DNA of 7,462 nt from Candidatus Cloacimonadota bacterium (GCA_017998585.1 JAGOCT010000081.1:1-7462); one strand, 5' to 3'. Positions 1 to 6,322 are shown, counted from the stretch's first letter. A program made the numbers and translations. The notes: a model not told the origin generated them from the sequence alone.

Positions 1-110
1 GATACTGGTTGTTATTTTAAAGAATGGTAGTAAATGCTGTGCAAAAAATGATATATTGAAAAGCACCCGTAGGGATTTGCGAAACGAAGCGCCGTAAATC
101 CTTAATCCTA

Positions 111-131
111 CTACAAGCGTCTCGCTTGTAG
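111..131 (+). terminator. Perfect 9-bp hairpin, possible terminator
   Basis: CTACAAGCG (111-119) and CGCTTGTAG (123-131) pair perfectly around a TCT loop. On the plus strand the stem is followed by CTTTTCT, a weak T-tract, so it could end transcription of a gene to the left of the window. It could equally be part of a dispersed palindromic repeat, because the surrounding sequence looks repetitive. Confidence 0.4.
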
Positions 132-229
132 CTTTTCTGCAAGCAAGATGCTCCCAGTACGGATCATTCATCATTCAAAATTAAACTTACCACCCCGTCA
201 CTTCGTGCCACCCCTCGAAGGAAAGGGAA

Positions 230-255
230 TGCAGGTATCCTTTCAGATACCTGCA
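230..255 (-). terminator. Perfect 10-bp hairpin downstream of the M1 peptidase
   Basis: TGCAGGTATC (230-239) pairs perfectly with GATACCTGCA (246-255) around a 6-nt loop. It lies 22 nt past the stop codon of the minus-strand peptidase gene, a normal place for an intrinsic terminator. On the minus strand the stem is followed by TTCCCTTTCCTTC, which is pyrimidine-rich but not a clean T-run, so the hairpin may act as a weak terminator, an mRNA 3' end stabiliser, or both. Confidence 0.5.
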
Positions 256-277
256 GATATTTTGAATTTATTGAAAA

Positions 278-2539
278 TTACTTTATTTGAAATTTGTTAT
301 TCTTATCGTCTTTATCTAAAAGTATTCCATCTGGATCAATTACTACAGTCTCAGCTAAATAGGGGCATTCTATCATCAGTTGTTTATCATGATGGGTCAA
401 TTTATGATATCTTTCGTAAATTCTGTCGCCTTTTTTGTTTAAAAGACAGATTTTGATATAATCATTGCATGAAGTTTTTGTTTCTTTACCCTGACCATCG
501 GCTCTTAACTTTGACAAATCAAAGTGGATCTGATACTGATACTGTTTATCTGTAAGTTTTTTTACGGAGGCTTGATTTATCTTGATATTGTAAAAAACAA
601 TATCATTAAACAGATCATTGATGAGATAACGAAGAGAATCAGGGCATACCTTTGCCAAAGCCTGAATCATATCTGTTGAGATTGGATAAAGATTATCTTT
701 TTGGCTAAATCTGTCTTTCCCTGCAAGTGAATACTGATCATAAAAATCCTTTAATCCCCTGATCAAAGCTTTTTCTCCAATGTATTCTTTCAAGGTGTAT
801 AGTTGTATCATTCCTTTTTGATAAGCCAGATAACTTTGATTGTGATGAACTCTTGAAAGAGGAACTTCTTCTTCTTTCGCTCTACCACGAGATCTTAAGT
901 ATCTGATTCTGCTGTCTTTGACATATTGGAGCGCCTTATCTTTCCCATATTCCTTTTCAGTTGCCAAGGTACACATAAACTCAGCCATAGATTCAATGAG
1001 AAAATAAAGACCTTCAGTTTCAGCTGGCAGTAACTCATATCCCCACCAGTGATGAGCCATTTCATGTGCTGATATCGCAAAGACCTGATCTGACCCAGCT
1101 TTCTCATCAACCTGATATGTAAAACCGGAATTCTCATTCCAGACATACATTGCCGGATATGCTCTGGCTGCTGCATAATTCATGTAAGCAGGCGTTTCGA
1201 TAATTCGAAGTGTTTTATGAGGATAATTTGAAAAAACGTGATTCAAATCGATTGATTTTTTAAATCCACGTATAATTCTATCCAGATTACGATGATGCTT
1301 CTCGTAATAAAATACTTCCAAATTGATACCATGATACTGTTCTTTTTTTACCTGATAAATGCCAGAAGTAATCACTAACTCATTTGAGACAGGGATTAAA
1401 GGTTTGTAGATAAAATAGGATCGATTACCTTCATCCCACTGTTTTAGCAGTTCTCCATTTGTCAGAGCAATTTGCCCTTTTTCGGTACTCACCTGACAAT
1501 TATATCGAATGACATCAAAATTAGCAAAAGGTGTTTTTCTGTCTGCTTTTTCAAGCGTTTGCAGTTCTTTATATTTTGGAAGATTATATTTCTTTCTCAG
1601 TTCTTCCTTGCTTATGAAGATTGATTTATTGATGCCAATTTGAGGGATGAAGTTTTGATTTTCACTACCACCAAGGTTCATCATCGTTCCATTTTTCACA
1701 ATATTGCATTCTGTATTATTATCTGTAAAACCGTGTGTTTGGTAATCTACTTCAAAATTAAGAATAAGACTGTCACCTGGTTGAAGCGCTTTCACAAGTT
1801 TGTATATGCCAAGACTGTAGTCTTTCATTGGTTTGACAACAGAATATTGCCTGTTTAGTTCCATTTTTTTCAGTGCTGCTCTTTTTTGGTTCCATAGAGA
1901 GATAAAAACCGTATCAATCTGTTTATCTGTTTTGTTTTTTAGAATGTATGAGCCCATAATCTGAGCAGATTGTTCAGAAGGAAATAAATCAACATTAAAT
2001 GAAACGGCTGTAACATTAAGCTGAGGATAATTGATATAAGGCTGACATTGTTTTTCATAAGCAACCAGACCTTTTTCTCCCTGGGTAACAGAATAGTAAG
2101 AATTGATTTTATAGCGATTCCATGCGATAAATGACCCTTGCAATAAAAACAAGATGAGTAACGAGAAAAACACTCTTTTTTGGCCTTTACTGATTTTTGA
2201 CAGCGAATATCTAAAACGCTGTTTGATGCTGTCATTTTCACTTGATTTCCAGATAAAAACAGTCAGCATAAAGATGATACCGGTAAATAAAGCCAAGTAT
2301 ATCCAATACATGACTAACAATTTTGAATAAGGTTGAAATCCATTGAGATTGGAATAAGTGAAGTTAGGAAAATGTCCCCAGTTTATTAAAGGCATATCTA
2401 ATCTGATAAAATCCATCAAAATAATATTCGCAATAAACAGTACAGAATTGATCAAAAAACCTAAAACTTTGTTTCTTACAGTAATCTGAATCAATACAAC
2501 AATAATCGTTAATTGAAGATAATTAAGGAGACTGTTCAA
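278..2539 (-). CDS. Permease/M1 family aminopeptidase fusion, 5'-truncated by an IS
   Basis: The 753-residue reading frame is the C-terminal part of a membrane permease fused to an M1 (gluzincin) aminopeptidase. Hydrophobic segments at about residues 4-20, 26-45, 73-95 and 121-139 are followed by a large domain predicted to lie outside the cytoplasm. The zinc site is complete: HEMAH at 492-496 followed by WWG, with the third ligand Glu516 inside IESMAEF. The spacing of 19 residues after HExxH matches what I recall for this permease/M1 family (classical M1 has 18). Tyr573 in YLAYQKG is the likely catalytic tyrosine. The C-terminus VVIDPDGILLDK is also typical. Family members are usually about 1,100-1,200 residues with an ABC-2-type permease half in front, so roughly 400 residues are missing. 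The cut falls at the IS end (2529), and the apparent TTG start lies inside the IS inverted repeat, preceded by AAGGA. No missing part is found beyond the IS. It is either a pseudogene or a shortened, membrane-anchored peptidase; the frame is intact with no internal stop, which suggests recent truncation or continued use. Confidence 0.85.
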   Translation of the reverse strand: MNSLLNYLQLTIIVVLIQITVRNKVLGFLINSVLFIANIILMDFIRLDMPLINWGHFPNFTYSNLNGFQPYSKLLVMYWIYLALFTGIIFMLTVFIWKSSENDSIKQRFRYSLSKISKGQKRVFFSLLILFLLQGSFIAWNRYKINSYYSVTQGEKGLVAYEKQCQPYINYPQLNVTAVSFNVDLFPSEQSAQIMGSYILKNKTDKQIDTVFISLWNQKRAALKKMELNRQYSVVKPMKDYSLGIYKLVKALQPGDSLILNFEVDYQTHGFTDNNTECNIVKNGTMMNLGGSENQNFIPQIGINKSIFISKEELRKKYNLPKYKELQTLEKADRKTPFANFDVIRYNCQVSTEKGQIALTNGELLKQWDEGNRSYFIYKPLIPVSNELVITSGIYQVKKEQYHGINLEVFYYEKHHRNLDRIIRGFKKSIDLNHVFSNYPHKTLRIIETPAYMNYAAARAYPAMYVWNENSGFTYQVDEKAGSDQVFAISAHEMAHHWWGYELLPAETEGLYFLIESMAEFMCTLATEKEYGKDKALQYVKDSRIRYLRSRGRAKEEEVPLSRVHHNQSYLAYQKGMIQLYTLKEYIGEKALIRGLKDFYDQYSLAGKDRFSQKDNLYPISTDMIQALAKVCPDSLRYLINDLFNDIVFYNIKINQASVKKLTDKQYQYQIHFDLSKLRADGQGKETKTSCNDYIKICLLNKKGDRIYERYHKLTHHDKQLMIECPYLAETVVIDPDGILLDKDDKNNKFQIK
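2529..2539 (+). repeat. IS left terminal inverted repeat
   Basis: AGACTGTTCAA, exact inverse of 4400-4410. The same 11 bases recur at 5641 at the end of an IS relic, which confirms that this is an element terminus and not a chance match. Confidence 0.85.
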
Positions 2540-2551
2540 TTTTTGATCCTT
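2537..2551 (-). promoter_or_regulatory. IS-derived ribosome binding site and TTG start for the truncated peptidase
   Basis: On the minus strand AAGGA (plus 2547-2551) lies 7 nt before TTG (2539-2537), which opens the peptidase frame. Both elements belong to the IS end: AAGGA overlaps the transposase stop codon TAA (2552-2550) and TTG is inside the terminal inverted repeat. This layout would allow translational coupling to the transposase. The next in-frame ATG is at residue 42, within the second membrane segment, so if the protein is made, TTG is the more sensible start. Confidence 0.4.
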
Positions 2552-3968
2552 AGAAGCTAACAGCTGTATCTAATGACTTTGAGAAAAGGGTGCCTACCTT
2601 TTCCCACTGAATTGTTGCTTGACAAATTTTGCTTATATTCAGATTATACAGCATAGATTCTGTATGCAGTTGCTGTCTGCCATGCAGGATTAGTTCTTTC
2701 ATCCAAAGTGAAAAAACTATTTGTCTGGCAGTATCAAGGTTCTTTAGACCATATCGGCCTGATACTGCTTTATTAATTTTCCGGTTATATCTTTCAGAAA
2801 CATTTGATGTAAGTCCTTTTCTTCTAAACGACCAATTTTTGAGTATTCTTTCTGAAATATGTTTTGCCAGAGTATCAGGCAGTATTTTTGTGAGATTTTT
2901 CAGTCCCTTTTTGATGCTTTTAGAAGATTCTCTTCTAAATACATTCAGTATTTTTTCCTTGTATAATTGCTTTAAATTGTCAGGTATTTTTAATTTATAA
3001 ATATCTTTGATTAAGTTTCGTAATTTATGAAATTTACATAGTTGATGCGGAGTCTCCGGAAATACTTTCATTCTTGCTTTAAACAAAGGTTTGCTTCCAT
3101 CACTTACAATCAATCGCGGTATACCATAATGCAGTTTAAACATCTGAAAACAATGCTGATAAGCTTCTGTCGTAGTATTATAGTATATGTCCTGATACAA
3201 AGGAATGCCTAAATCAAAATCCACTATCGTTATAACATAATAGGGAACTCGATTGAGTTTAATATATTTTTCATCGATACTTATTTTTCCACTCCAGTAT
3301 TTAATTGAATTAATCAATAACGCCTGCATGTCTTTTATCTGATGGAATAGATTTGAAACAGTCCCTTTGGAAACTCCTAATAGCATGGCTATTGTTTCAA
3401 AGTTTAAACCGCTTGCAGACAGAAAATTTACCAGTACACTCTTGTCAGACTTCTCCATTTTATTTAAATATTCTGATTCAATATACGGGTTATTCTCTTT
3501 ATAGACTTTATGGGTTCTTTTTATATCAGGGTCAACCTTTTTATCAATTTTATTCGTTTGCATTAACAATTCAAGATGGTGATTTACATCTAAACATTGA
3601 TTGATACTTTTTTTTGATAACAGAGCCTGCATTTTTTTAATAATTGTCACAGAACTTATCTCTTCAATCTTTTTAAGAAAAGTCTGTTTGCTGATTTTAG
3701 AATTAGATTTATCATTACAGTATGATTCATAATGCTTATCGATAGGTAATAAAAGGTTATTGATGACTTGTTGTTGGATTTTATCACTTTCTTCTTTGAG
3801 AAAAGACTTCCTGGTTAAAAAAGTTTTAAAGTCTTTCCCACATTGATTGAACTGCATAACATAATTATGCACATTTTGCCTGTTACTATATCCTGTTGAA
3901 TCGGCTATCTCCTGATGTGTAAAATAGCTCTTACCTGTTTTAACAACCTTGATTAAACTAAGTAACAT
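2550..3968 (-). CDS. DDE transposase (IS256/Mutator-like signature)
   Basis: The 472-residue frame from the ATG at 3968 encodes an RNase H-fold transposase that would cut and join IS ends. An N-terminal winged-helix-like segment (about 16-40, FTHQEIADSTGYS) and a second helix-turn-helix (about 189-212, FETIAMLLGVSKGTVSNLF) probably bind DNA. The catalytic triad is readable as Asp232 (SIDEKYI), Asp290 (IVSDGSKP) and Glu392 (TSNVSERYNRKI). Cys311-x2-His314 (QLCKFHKLRN) follows the second Asp, as in the IS256/Mutator-like group. The ATG at 3968 has AAAGGT 7 nt upstream, so this start is usable. However, protein-like coding in the same frame continues another 46 codons upstream to a start at 4107, interrupted by a frameshift at an A8 run, so the natural full-length protein is probably 518 residues. 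It is transcribed towards the peptidase gene. Confidence 0.85.
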   Translation of the reverse strand: MLLSLIKVVKTGKSYFTHQEIADSTGYSNRQNVHNYVMQFNQCGKDFKTFLTRKSFLKEESDKIQQQVINNLLLPIDKHYESYCNDKSNSKISKQTFLKKIEEISSVTIIKKMQALLSKKSINQCLDVNHHLELLMQTNKIDKKVDPDIKRTHKVYKENNPYIESEYLNKMEKSDKSVLVNFLSASGLNFETIAMLLGVSKGTVSNLFHQIKDMQALLINSIKYWSGKISIDEKYIKLNRVPYYVITIVDFDLGIPLYQDIYYNTTTEAYQHCFQMFKLHYGIPRLIVSDGSKPLFKARMKVFPETPHQLCKFHKLRNLIKDIYKLKIPDNLKQLYKEKILNVFRRESSKSIKKGLKNLTKILPDTLAKHISERILKNWSFRRKGLTSNVSERYNRKINKAVSGRYGLKNLDTARQIVFSLWMKELILHGRQQLHTESMLYNLNISKICQATIQWEKVGTLFSKSLDTAVSF

Positions 3969-4107
3969 ATTGAATACCTTTAAGTTATCGCTATTATTAA
4001 CTAACTCGATAATAAAGAGTTCATTGATAATAAGTTTTAATGAAGAGTCACTGGCTTCAATCCTTAAAGAACTGCTTACTTCAAGTTTTTGGAGTGTTTT
4101 TTTTCAT
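3969..4107 (-). pseudogene. Frameshifted N-terminal segment of the transposase
   Basis: On the minus strand an ATG at 4107-4105, preceded by GCGAGGT about 4 nt upstream, opens MKKNTPKT and then hits TGA. Immediately after the ATG is a run of eight A residues (4104-4097). If one A is left out, the frame reads MKKTLQKLEVSSSLRI and continues without a stop into the transposase at 3968, adding 46 residues (518 in total). The extension ends in an amphipathic stretch, LKLIINELFIIELV, which looks like real coding. The frame with an extra A stops quickly. So this is either an inactivating indel, a sequencing error in a homopolymer, or a site where RNA polymerase or ribosome slippage makes some full-length protein. 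Confidence 0.6.
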
Positions 4108-4179
4108 AAATACCTCGCCTTTTTTCCAATGTAATTGATGCCATAATAGGTAACTCAATTTATTTGTAAAGTACTATTT

Positions 4180-4208
4180 TACATATTTTTTCTTATAATT
4201 TTTGTCAA
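4180..4208 (-). promoter_or_regulatory. Probable transposase promoter
   Basis: On the minus strand TTGACA (plus 4208-4203) is followed after 17 bp by TATGTA (plus 4185-4180). Transcription would begin around 4173, giving a leader of about 66 nt before the ATG at 4107. The -35 matches the sigma-70 consensus fully and the -10 partly. A short inverted repeat, TTGTC...GACAA (4202-4206 with 4215-4219), overlaps the -35 box. Confidence 0.55.
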
Positions 4209-4399
4209 TTTTTACGACAATTGAACACAAATAACGCTTGTAATTGAAAGATCTTTTAAAAATAGTCATTGGTTTTGGTTTTAGAATAACGATCAGAAAT
4301 TCTGTATTTGTCAATTTAGCAAATTCTCACAAAATAGAGCCAAATAACCCCTTTCTATAAAAGTCAGTATCTGGAATATGCATAAACAAGGGATTTGTG

Positions 4400-4410
4400 T
4401 TGAACAGTCT
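4400..4410 (-). repeat. IS right terminal inverted repeat
   Basis: TTGAACAGTCT, exact inverse of 2529-2539. It marks the transposase-promoter side of the element. The sequence just outside is a pyrimidine tract (CTTCTCCTTCTTTTCTCTT, from 4411). Confidence 0.8.
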
Positions 4411-4593
4411 CTTCTCCTTCTTTTCTCTTAGATTATCTAATAATTCTCTTATCTATCCTGTAGAAAACTCATTTTTCACAGTCTGAAATCTATCTGCATC
4501 CTACCCATAATAGTCTTCTCTGCATAATAGTTTGAATAGGAAAGGAAGAAGAATGAAAGAGGAAACAACCAGAGATGAATGATACGATTGTAT

Positions 4594-4615
4594 GGATAAC
4601 TGTCATTAGTTATCC
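4594..4615. repeat. Perfect 8-bp hairpin
   Basis: GGATAACT (4594-4601) pairs with AGTTATCC (4608-4615) around the loop GTCATT. On the plus strand TCTTATAAAA follows, a poor T-tract. It shares the core AACT-N6-AGTT with the hairpin 22 bases downstream. Its role is unknown: operator, RNA element or part of a small non-autonomous repeat are all possible. Confidence 0.5.
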
Positions 4616-4636
4616 TCTTATAAAAATGATGTTTAA

Positions 4637-4656
4637 ATCAACTAAGGATAGTTGAT
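4637..4656. repeat. Perfect 7-bp hairpin
   Basis: ATCAACT (4637-4643) pairs with AGTTGAT (4650-4656) around the loop AAGGAT. Loop length and the AACT/AGTT core are the same as in the hairpin at 4594-4615, which makes a tandem pair of related stems. Confidence 0.5.
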
Positions 4657-4756
4657 CTTACAACGATATCGATAGCTGTCCTCAATTAACACAGAAAAAC
4701 GATCATTTTCGCTTTGTAGAAAGCCTAATGAAACAACAGGTATGAAATGACATCAT

Positions 4757-4815
4757 CATAATAAAAGAGGCATTAGCCCTGATACCATATTTTCTAATAG
4801 ATCAGCGCTAATGCC
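4757..4815 (-). terminator. Probable intrinsic terminator of the GyrI-like gene
   Basis: GGCATTAGC (4769-4777) pairs with GCTAATGCC (4807-4815), then after one C/C mismatch CTGAT (4779-4783) pairs with ATCAG (4801-4805), leaving a 17-nt loop. On the minus strand the stem is followed by TCTTTTATTAT, a T-rich tail. It begins 83 nt past the stop codon of the minus-strand gene, which fits termination of that transcript. Confidence 0.65.
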
Positions 4816-4897
4816 CCTGTATTATCCTCAAATCAGCGGTTAAATTGTGTAGTAGGTATTAGTGTTTCGGATTTTGTGCAATGTGAATTTTATTGAC

Positions 4898-5386
4898 TTA
4901 GAAAGCCTCTTTTACTCTGATATATATATCCATTATCTGGCCCTTGTCAGTCATTAAGCATTCTTCAAAGCATGTTCCTTCTTCCCAATTATGATCCAGA
5001 AGATTCCGTTCTTTCAATAATTCCACTAAATGGTTCCATCCAGCTGGGATCTTTTTGAAAGGATCTTCCATAGGATTATCAATCCTTAATTTCGCATAAT
5101 GACCACCCTGAAATTGAAAGACTTCTACATCATCCTGAATATCAAAATCTTCAGGGATACTCTGACAAAAGGCATACCCTCGGCATCCCTTTTCCTGATA
5201 CTCTTTTGAAACCGGGATATCATAACCAATCCCTCTGCTGTTTTCAGGCGCTAAGTTGTTTTGCTTCATCCAATCCATCATCTCGGCAATTACCTCGTCC
5301 TCAGGATTCTGACTAATCTTACTTTTCTTTGCAAAACGATATGCAGGAACTTGCACATAAGAGATTTCACTTAAAAATTCTTCCAT
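4898..5386 (-). CDS. GyrI-like / AraC effector-binding-domain protein
   Basis: This 162-residue protein is a stand-alone ligand-binding domain of the GyrI-like (AraC effector-binding, SOUL/GyrI) superfamily. Members bind small amphipathic or cationic compounds, either alone or attached to a transcription regulator. Here there is no DNA-binding domain, signal peptide or membrane segment, so it is a cytoplasmic single-domain form. Family-like features are the first strand and turn YVQVPAYRFAK, the helix EVIAEMMDWMKQNNL, the region RGIGYDIP, the strand VEVFQFQGGHYAKLRI, the helix IPAGWNHLVELLKER, the conserved CFEECL near the end, and the last strand IMDIYIRVK. The start is set by GGAGGT (plus 5391-5396) 4 nt before the ATG at 5386; a longer frame from TTG at 5431 has no such signal and its extra residues run through the promoter. 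It has its own promoter region and probable terminator and is not in an operon here. The ligand cannot be told from sequence. Confidence 0.75.
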   Translation of the reverse strand: MEEFLSEISYVQVPAYRFAKKSKISQNPEDEVIAEMMDWMKQNNLAPENSRGIGYDIPVSKEYQEKGCRGYAFCQSIPEDFDIQDDVEVFQFQGGHYAKLRIDNPMEDPFKKIPAGWNHLVELLKERNLLDHNWEEGTCFEECLMTDKGQIMDIYIRVKEAF

Positions 5387-5390
5387 TTTT

Positions 5391-5441
5391 ACCTCCGTTT
5401 CTAATATGCAACAAATAATTTTGTATGACAATATATGTCAA
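5391..5441 (-). promoter_or_regulatory. Promoter, palindromic operator-like site and RBS of the GyrI-like gene
   Basis: On the minus strand TTGACA (plus 5441-5436) gives a consensus -35 box; the -10 is poor at 17 bp spacing. A second option is TTGTCA (plus 5431-5426) with ATATTA 18 bp on. The two boxes together form a 15-bp palindrome, TGACA-ATATA-TGTCA (5426-5440), placed where a repressor could block RNA polymerase. The ribosome binding site GGAGGT (plus 5391-5396) fixes the start codon at 5386. Confidence 0.45.
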
Positions 5442-5482
5442 CACTTTTTGATAAATAATTCCACTTTAAAAAGTTCATGAAC

Positions 5483-5509
5483 CACTAAATACACTAAAAA
5501 CACGAAATG
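5483..5509 (+). repeat. Three tandem 9-bp repeats
   Basis: CACTAAATA, CACTAAAAA and CACGAAATG follow one another directly. The series resembles CACGAAATA-type intergenic repeats common in environmental bacterial genomes. It is too short and has no spacers, so it is not a CRISPR array. Confidence 0.5.
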
Positions 5510-5640
5510 AAAGGCTTAAAAATACAGTGTTAAACTACTTTCTTGGATTCTTAAACAGATTTTTCATCTTAAATTTAACCTTTATCTCATAAAACAGAGT
5601 TTTCATAGAAGGCTGATAAATATTTTAATAACAAGAAAGA

Positions 5641-5703
5641 AGACTGTTCAATTTTTTGGACTTAGAAGCTGGCAGCAGTATTAAATAACTTTAAGAAAAG
5701 TGG
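5641..5703 (-). mobile_element. 63-bp relic of a second, diverged copy of the IS
   Basis: It begins with the same AGACTGTTCAA as the IS terminus at 2529 and follows it for about 63 bp with scattered differences, in the same orientation. On the minus strand it still encodes LFLKLFNTAASF and a stop in the correct frame, against LFSKSLDTAVSF in the intact transposase. The substitutions and preserved stop show that it came from a related but distinct element and not from a recent copy of the neighbour. Similarity stops at about 5703 and no matching right end is found in the window. Confidence 0.75.
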
Positions 5704-6322
5704 ATTTAATCTTCATAAGTCTATGCTTATTAAAGAAAATGTAATATTTATATGATGGTAGTTCATGAAATGCGCCTTATAAAAATCTGAAAGAGGGATG
5801 ATAGTGAAAGTATAATCATACTACAAATGTAATATCTTTAAGCATGTTGATCCAGCCTTTCGTCCAATATAAAATCTGTTTGTAAGTATTTGGATATAAA
5901 ACGCCGTGTAAAACCGTAAATCCACTGGTTTTATCTGTATTCATCCGAGAAATCCGTGGTTTTAAAACTAAATCAAAAATAATTCTACCAAAAAGACAAA
6001 AAAGCGCATTTTTTCCGGGTAATATATATAGAGGGTGTAAGTTTTGAGGTTTTGGCAAGCATGGTTGCTTACCTTACATTCTGTCGCACCAACGGTGCTT
6101 GCTTTCGGCAAACAACATTCTCCAGCTAACAGAGCAGTGCCATAAACCAGTCACTTTGAATTAAACGAAGTACTTCACGATTGTGCGAATGATTAGGATA
6201 ACAAGCCATTCGCTGATTTGAGTTCTACCGGTGATGATATTAAACGAGAGATTATGATTTTTCTAAAATCAGGATGCTTTGAGTAAGATGAACCTAAGTA
6301 GTTATCTTTAAATGAATTTATA
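5704..6322. other. Gene-free intergenic stretch
   Basis: No convincing gene lies here. An 80-codon frame on the minus strand (5816-6058) runs through the dispersed-repeat-like block and has no recognisable features. Besides that block (5906-5966) there is a small perfect hairpin, GCACC-AAC-GGTGC (6086-6098), and an imperfect stem AAGAT...ATCTT (6285-6308) with an inner AAC/GTT just upstream of the promoter for the last gene. Confidence 0.45.
5906..5966 (-). repeat. Dispersed-repeat-like block of the CACGGATGA type
   Basis: Read on the minus strand, 5933-5959 gives CCACGGATTT then CTCGGATGA then ATACAGAT, a degenerate 9-bp periodic pattern like the CACGGATTTCACGGATGA repeats I know from many environmental genomes. 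Next to it AAAACC (5910-5915) can pair with GGTTTT (5927-5932). There is no second copy in the window, so the call rests on resemblance and on the internal period. Confidence 0.45.

Larger units (their letters stand above)
1..277. other. Intergenic region with dispersed-repeat-like sequence
   Basis: I see no convincing gene here. The stretch from about 61 to 226 looks like intergenic repeat material. A GGATTT (73-78) and an AAATCC (96-101) can pair around an inner GCG/CGC, a perfect 9-bp hairpin follows at 111-131, and 190-226 has a CCACCCC...GCCACCCCTC pattern that resembles dispersed repeats I know from FCB-group and other environmental genomes. The open frame on the plus strand at 148-456 runs through this repeat and then antisense into the peptidase gene, and shows no protein-like features. 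The repeat assignment is by resemblance only; within this window there is no second copy. Confidence 0.4.
2529..4410 (-). mobile_element. Insertion sequence with one DDE transposase and 11-bp terminal inverted repeats
   Basis: The element is about 1.88 kb and is bounded by AGACTGTTCAA (2529-2539) and its exact complement TTGAACAGTCT (4400-4410). One further matching base on each side (G at 2528, C at 4411) may belong to the repeat. Weaker similarity continues inward (GATCCTTA against AATCCCTTG). The transposase stop is only 21 bp from the left terminus, while about 300 bp of non-coding sequence lies between its probable start and the right terminus. I see no direct target-site duplication: the left flank reads ATAATTAAGG and the right flank CTTCTCCTTC. 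This, together with the missing front half of the peptidase gene, suggests a deletion or recombination after insertion. I cannot assign the IS family by eye. Confidence 0.85.
4411..4897. other. Intergenic region between the IS and the GyrI-like gene
   Basis: No gene is visible here and neither strand has a long frame. It holds a pyrimidine tract beside the IS, a purine-rich stretch at about 4540-4567, two perfect 6-nt-loop hairpins at 4594-4615 and 4637-4656, and a long stem-loop at 4769-4815. Notably, it does not contain the missing front part of the permease/peptidase gene that lies on the other side of the IS. Confidence 0.5.

Noticed and set aside
148..456. Plus-strand open frame of 102 codons
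   Set aside because: It runs through repeat-like intergenic DNA and then antisense to the peptidase C-terminus; no family features.
895..2241. Several 70-100 codon frames inside the peptidase gene on both strands (895-1176, 1640-1858, 1939-2241)
   Set aside because: They overlap a well-supported M1 domain in other frames and encode nothing recognisable.
2629..4134. Plus-strand frames at 2629-3000, 3353-3604 and 3949-4134
   Set aside because: They are antisense to the transposase, including its frameshifted N-terminal segment, and have no protein-like pattern.
4553..4582. Tiny plus-strand frame MKEETTRDE after a GGAAGAAG stretch
   Set aside because: Nine residues in a purine-rich tract; the apparent RBS is explained by composition.
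5387..5431. Longer GyrI-like protein from TTG at 5431
   Set aside because: The extra residues cover the promoter and RBS, and the ATG at 5386 has an excellent GGAGGT signal.
5483..5509. Short CRISPR-like array
   Set aside because: Units are only 9 bp, directly adjacent and without spacers; no cas gene is present.
5816..6058. 80-codon minus-strand frame
   Set aside because: It crosses the dispersed-repeat-like block, has no RBS that I can see and no recognisable domain.
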